Assembly (NCBI GenBank): GCA_004794655.1
Contig: SMMW01000046.1
Coordinates: 8,543,501 to 8,607,500 of the forward strand
Direction of reading: 5' to 3'
DNA: 64,000 nucleotides
From: Marisa cornuarietis
Taxonomy: Eukaryota > Mollusca > Gastropoda > Architaenioglossa > Ampullariidae
A model generated the notes under the pieces. That model had not been told where the DNA came from. It did no database searches and saw only the letters and a program-made list of their open reading frames with translations. Numbering within the stretch: the stretch's first letter is position 1; each line of letters starts with the position of its first letter. Of the stretch, positions 62,701-64,000 are shown in pieces. A program made the position numbers and the translations under genes.

Positions 62701-63887
62701 ATACCTTCCACGTGGTCGTTTGACTGCACTCTGATTTGATTTATCTAGATTTTCTATCACTGATGCACAGTCACCACCACCATCTTCCTCTGTCTGGTGA
62801 TCAGGGATATTGGCAACTAGCTCATGCAGAAAGTCATACTTCTTCTCAGACTGTATTGTTTGCTTACTGTGAAATATACATTCAAAGAGAAAATCAACAT
62901 CTGGTAACTGTACTTTCATTTTCAAATCAAACTTCAGAAGTTCTCAGTTGAGATCAATTATTTAGTTTTCCAAAAAATCTGTTCACAAAATCTAGAAGCA
63001 TGTTGATTCGTCTTACTGACCCACATATTTTACTAACTATATAAAAACTTGATATATGATGAAATGTTCTGTGTCTGATTTCAGAAAATTGTGATTTGAT
63101 GAAACAAATGCATCTTCAGTATCATTAAGCTTCTAAACACAAACATTAGTCATATACTTCACAAGGCAAACTTTAATAAGCACACACATTACTCACAGAT
63201 GTGATGCAGACAAAGTCCTCGCTTTCTTTGACAATGTTGTCTGACTAGCCTGTACTATTAGAGATTCTATAAACAACTCCAGTGCCCTAGCTATTATGAG
63301 TTAAGGTAAAAAAAACTAGCATCAAGAAAATGAATGATTTGTGGATAGCATTTAAAGACAGCTAAAGTTTAATTAACCCATTCTTATGGTTATTCTCCCT
63401 AGTAGTTCGTCAAACTAAGAAGTTTGTATTTTATTATATTAACGGGCTTCTGGCAACATATTCATTGCTCAACAATGTTTGGTGTAAACATGTAAACAAT
63501 AAATGCCATTGTAAGCGCAGATTTACAAATGATGCACAAAGGTACGTATATATATATGCAACGACCACCACTACAAAAATACGGGTGTAGAACACCACCA
63601 CCTCCAGCTTCCCCCTCTGCTCCCCCCTTGCCCCCCCCTCCACAGTGCGAAATCGCCTTTCGGTGGAAGCACTTTCCCTTTCAAAGACAACAACAACAAC
63701 AACAATACAAAAATACATTGCAATGAGCTCTGATAAAAGGAAGACTAAAACTTTTATGAATCTTAAAAAAAACGTGCTTCGATATTCCTTTATCAAACAC
63801 TAAATTAAGGATACAGATTATTACAGGTACTGTTGCTGCGACCTTACCAACTTCCTCATCTGTTTGCATGATCTTCTTTATGCGTGC
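59757..63887 (-). CDS. DRAP1: DRAP1, NC2-alpha subunit of the TBP-binding repressor (partial; exon 1 outside window)
   Basis: Minus-strand exons are 63887-63815, 63290-63197, 62866-62705, 61899-61806, 61360-61191 and 59919-59757. Phases close perfectly: 251 residues and TGA. The first visible residues ARIKKIMQTDEEVGKVAATV, then PVII, SRALELFIESL and ASHLKQTIQSEKKYDFLHEL, form the H2A-like histone fold of NC2-alpha. It pairs with NC2-beta (DR1), sits on TBP at the promoter and blocks TFIIA and TFIIB. After the fold come a basic stretch (KRPRGRPRKPRD, KKERKRKQAK), an acidic stretch (SSEDSDSDASEETDDAVEDS), a Pro-rich part and the acidic end EDDDYDT, matching vertebrate DRAP1 architecture. The missing N-terminal exon should encode about 14-15 residues and lies beyond 64000. 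The first visible donor (GTATCC at 63814) is weak, but it is the only one that restores the conserved Ser-Arg-Ala. The gene is convergent with the ankyrin/SOCS gene. Confidence 0.95.
60452..60934. mobile_element. Non-autonomous inverted-repeat element with 10-bp duplication
   Basis: The body 60462-60924 (463 bp) is flanked by CCATCCCAAC at 60452-60461 and 60925-60934. The left end holds four tandem units of about 15-16 bp (ACACTTAATCCCCAG and variants). The right end carries the inverse, GAGGATTAAGTGTCTGGGATT. It has no transposase. A 10-bp duplication suggests mobilisation by a Mutator-like transposase, which is inference. It lies in the intron between DRAP1 exons 61191 and 59919. Confidence 0.7.
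63572..63716 (+). mobile_element. 5'-truncated SINE with 11-bp target-site duplication
   Basis: The body 63583-63705 matches the 3' half of the SINE at 23495-23731: a C-rich stretch, AGTGCGAAATCGCC, GGTGGAAGCACTTTCC and a CAA tail. TACAAAAATAC repeats at 63572-63582 and 63706-63716. The tRNA-related head is absent. It lies in a DRAP1 intron, opposite to the gene. Confidence 0.8.
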
Positions 63888-64000
63888 CTGTAATAAATAA
63901 AACAAACAACAATGAATGCGTACTTTCTAAGAACTTATTATTTATAATAGAAGTGGAATAGAAAGTGAAGCTTTCGACAGATTGTAACGAAGGATTTCCA

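Overview
The window is intron-rich animal nuclear DNA. It shows spliced genes with GT-AG introns, CUB, ankyrin/SOCS and NC2-alpha proteins, Pol III tRNA genes, LINEs, SINEs, mariner and hAT relics, and long CA/GT microsatellites. A mollusc, probably a gastropod, is my best guess from the flavour of the RTE LINEs and tRNA-derived SINEs, but I cannot prove it from sequence alone.

Layout. 1-23.1 kb is a tandem segmental duplication. Copies A and B each carry an intact four-exon gene for a secreted, vibriolysin-like (peptidase family M4) zinc metalloprotease. Copy C keeps only flanking sequence. Intron 3 of the first protease gene holds a 2.8-kb RTE-type LINE inserted into an older LINE fragment, with a visible target-site duplication. 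23.4-25.5 kb holds a full SINE with 15-bp target-site duplications and a hAT relic carrying a second SINE. 26.1-28.0 kb is a small tandem duplication with two intact tRNA-Arg(TCG) genes. 29.4-34.6 kb is a nine-exon gene for an unrecognised secreted protein of 648 aa with internal helical repeats. 35.1-36.3 kb holds two LINE fragments in opposite orientation. 36.4-39.8 kb has no recognisable gene. 39.84-41.09 kb is a mariner element with terminal inverted repeats and TA duplication.

42.4-47.9 kb (minus strand) is a five-exon gene for a CUB-domain, single-pass membrane protein with two cytoplasmic PPxY motifs. 49.74-51.18 kb is a GC-rich solo-LTR-like insertion with 5-bp duplications. It stands just upstream of a plus-strand ankyrin-repeat/SOCS-box gene (51.27-56.50 kb). 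59.76-63.89 kb (minus strand) is DRAP1 (NC2-alpha), lacking only its first exon, which lies beyond the right edge. DRAP1 introns carry a non-autonomous inverted-repeat element with 10-bp duplications and a truncated SINE.

Exon models were built by hand from splice sites, reading phase and, for the proteases, comparison of the two paralogues. Phases close in all five models, apart from one uncertain donor in the ankyrin gene. The proteases and the helical protein are predicted to be secreted, the CUB protein is at the membrane, the SOCS-box protein would act in a cullin ubiquitin ligase, and DRAP1 in nuclear transcription repression. I see no evidence that these genes form one pathway.
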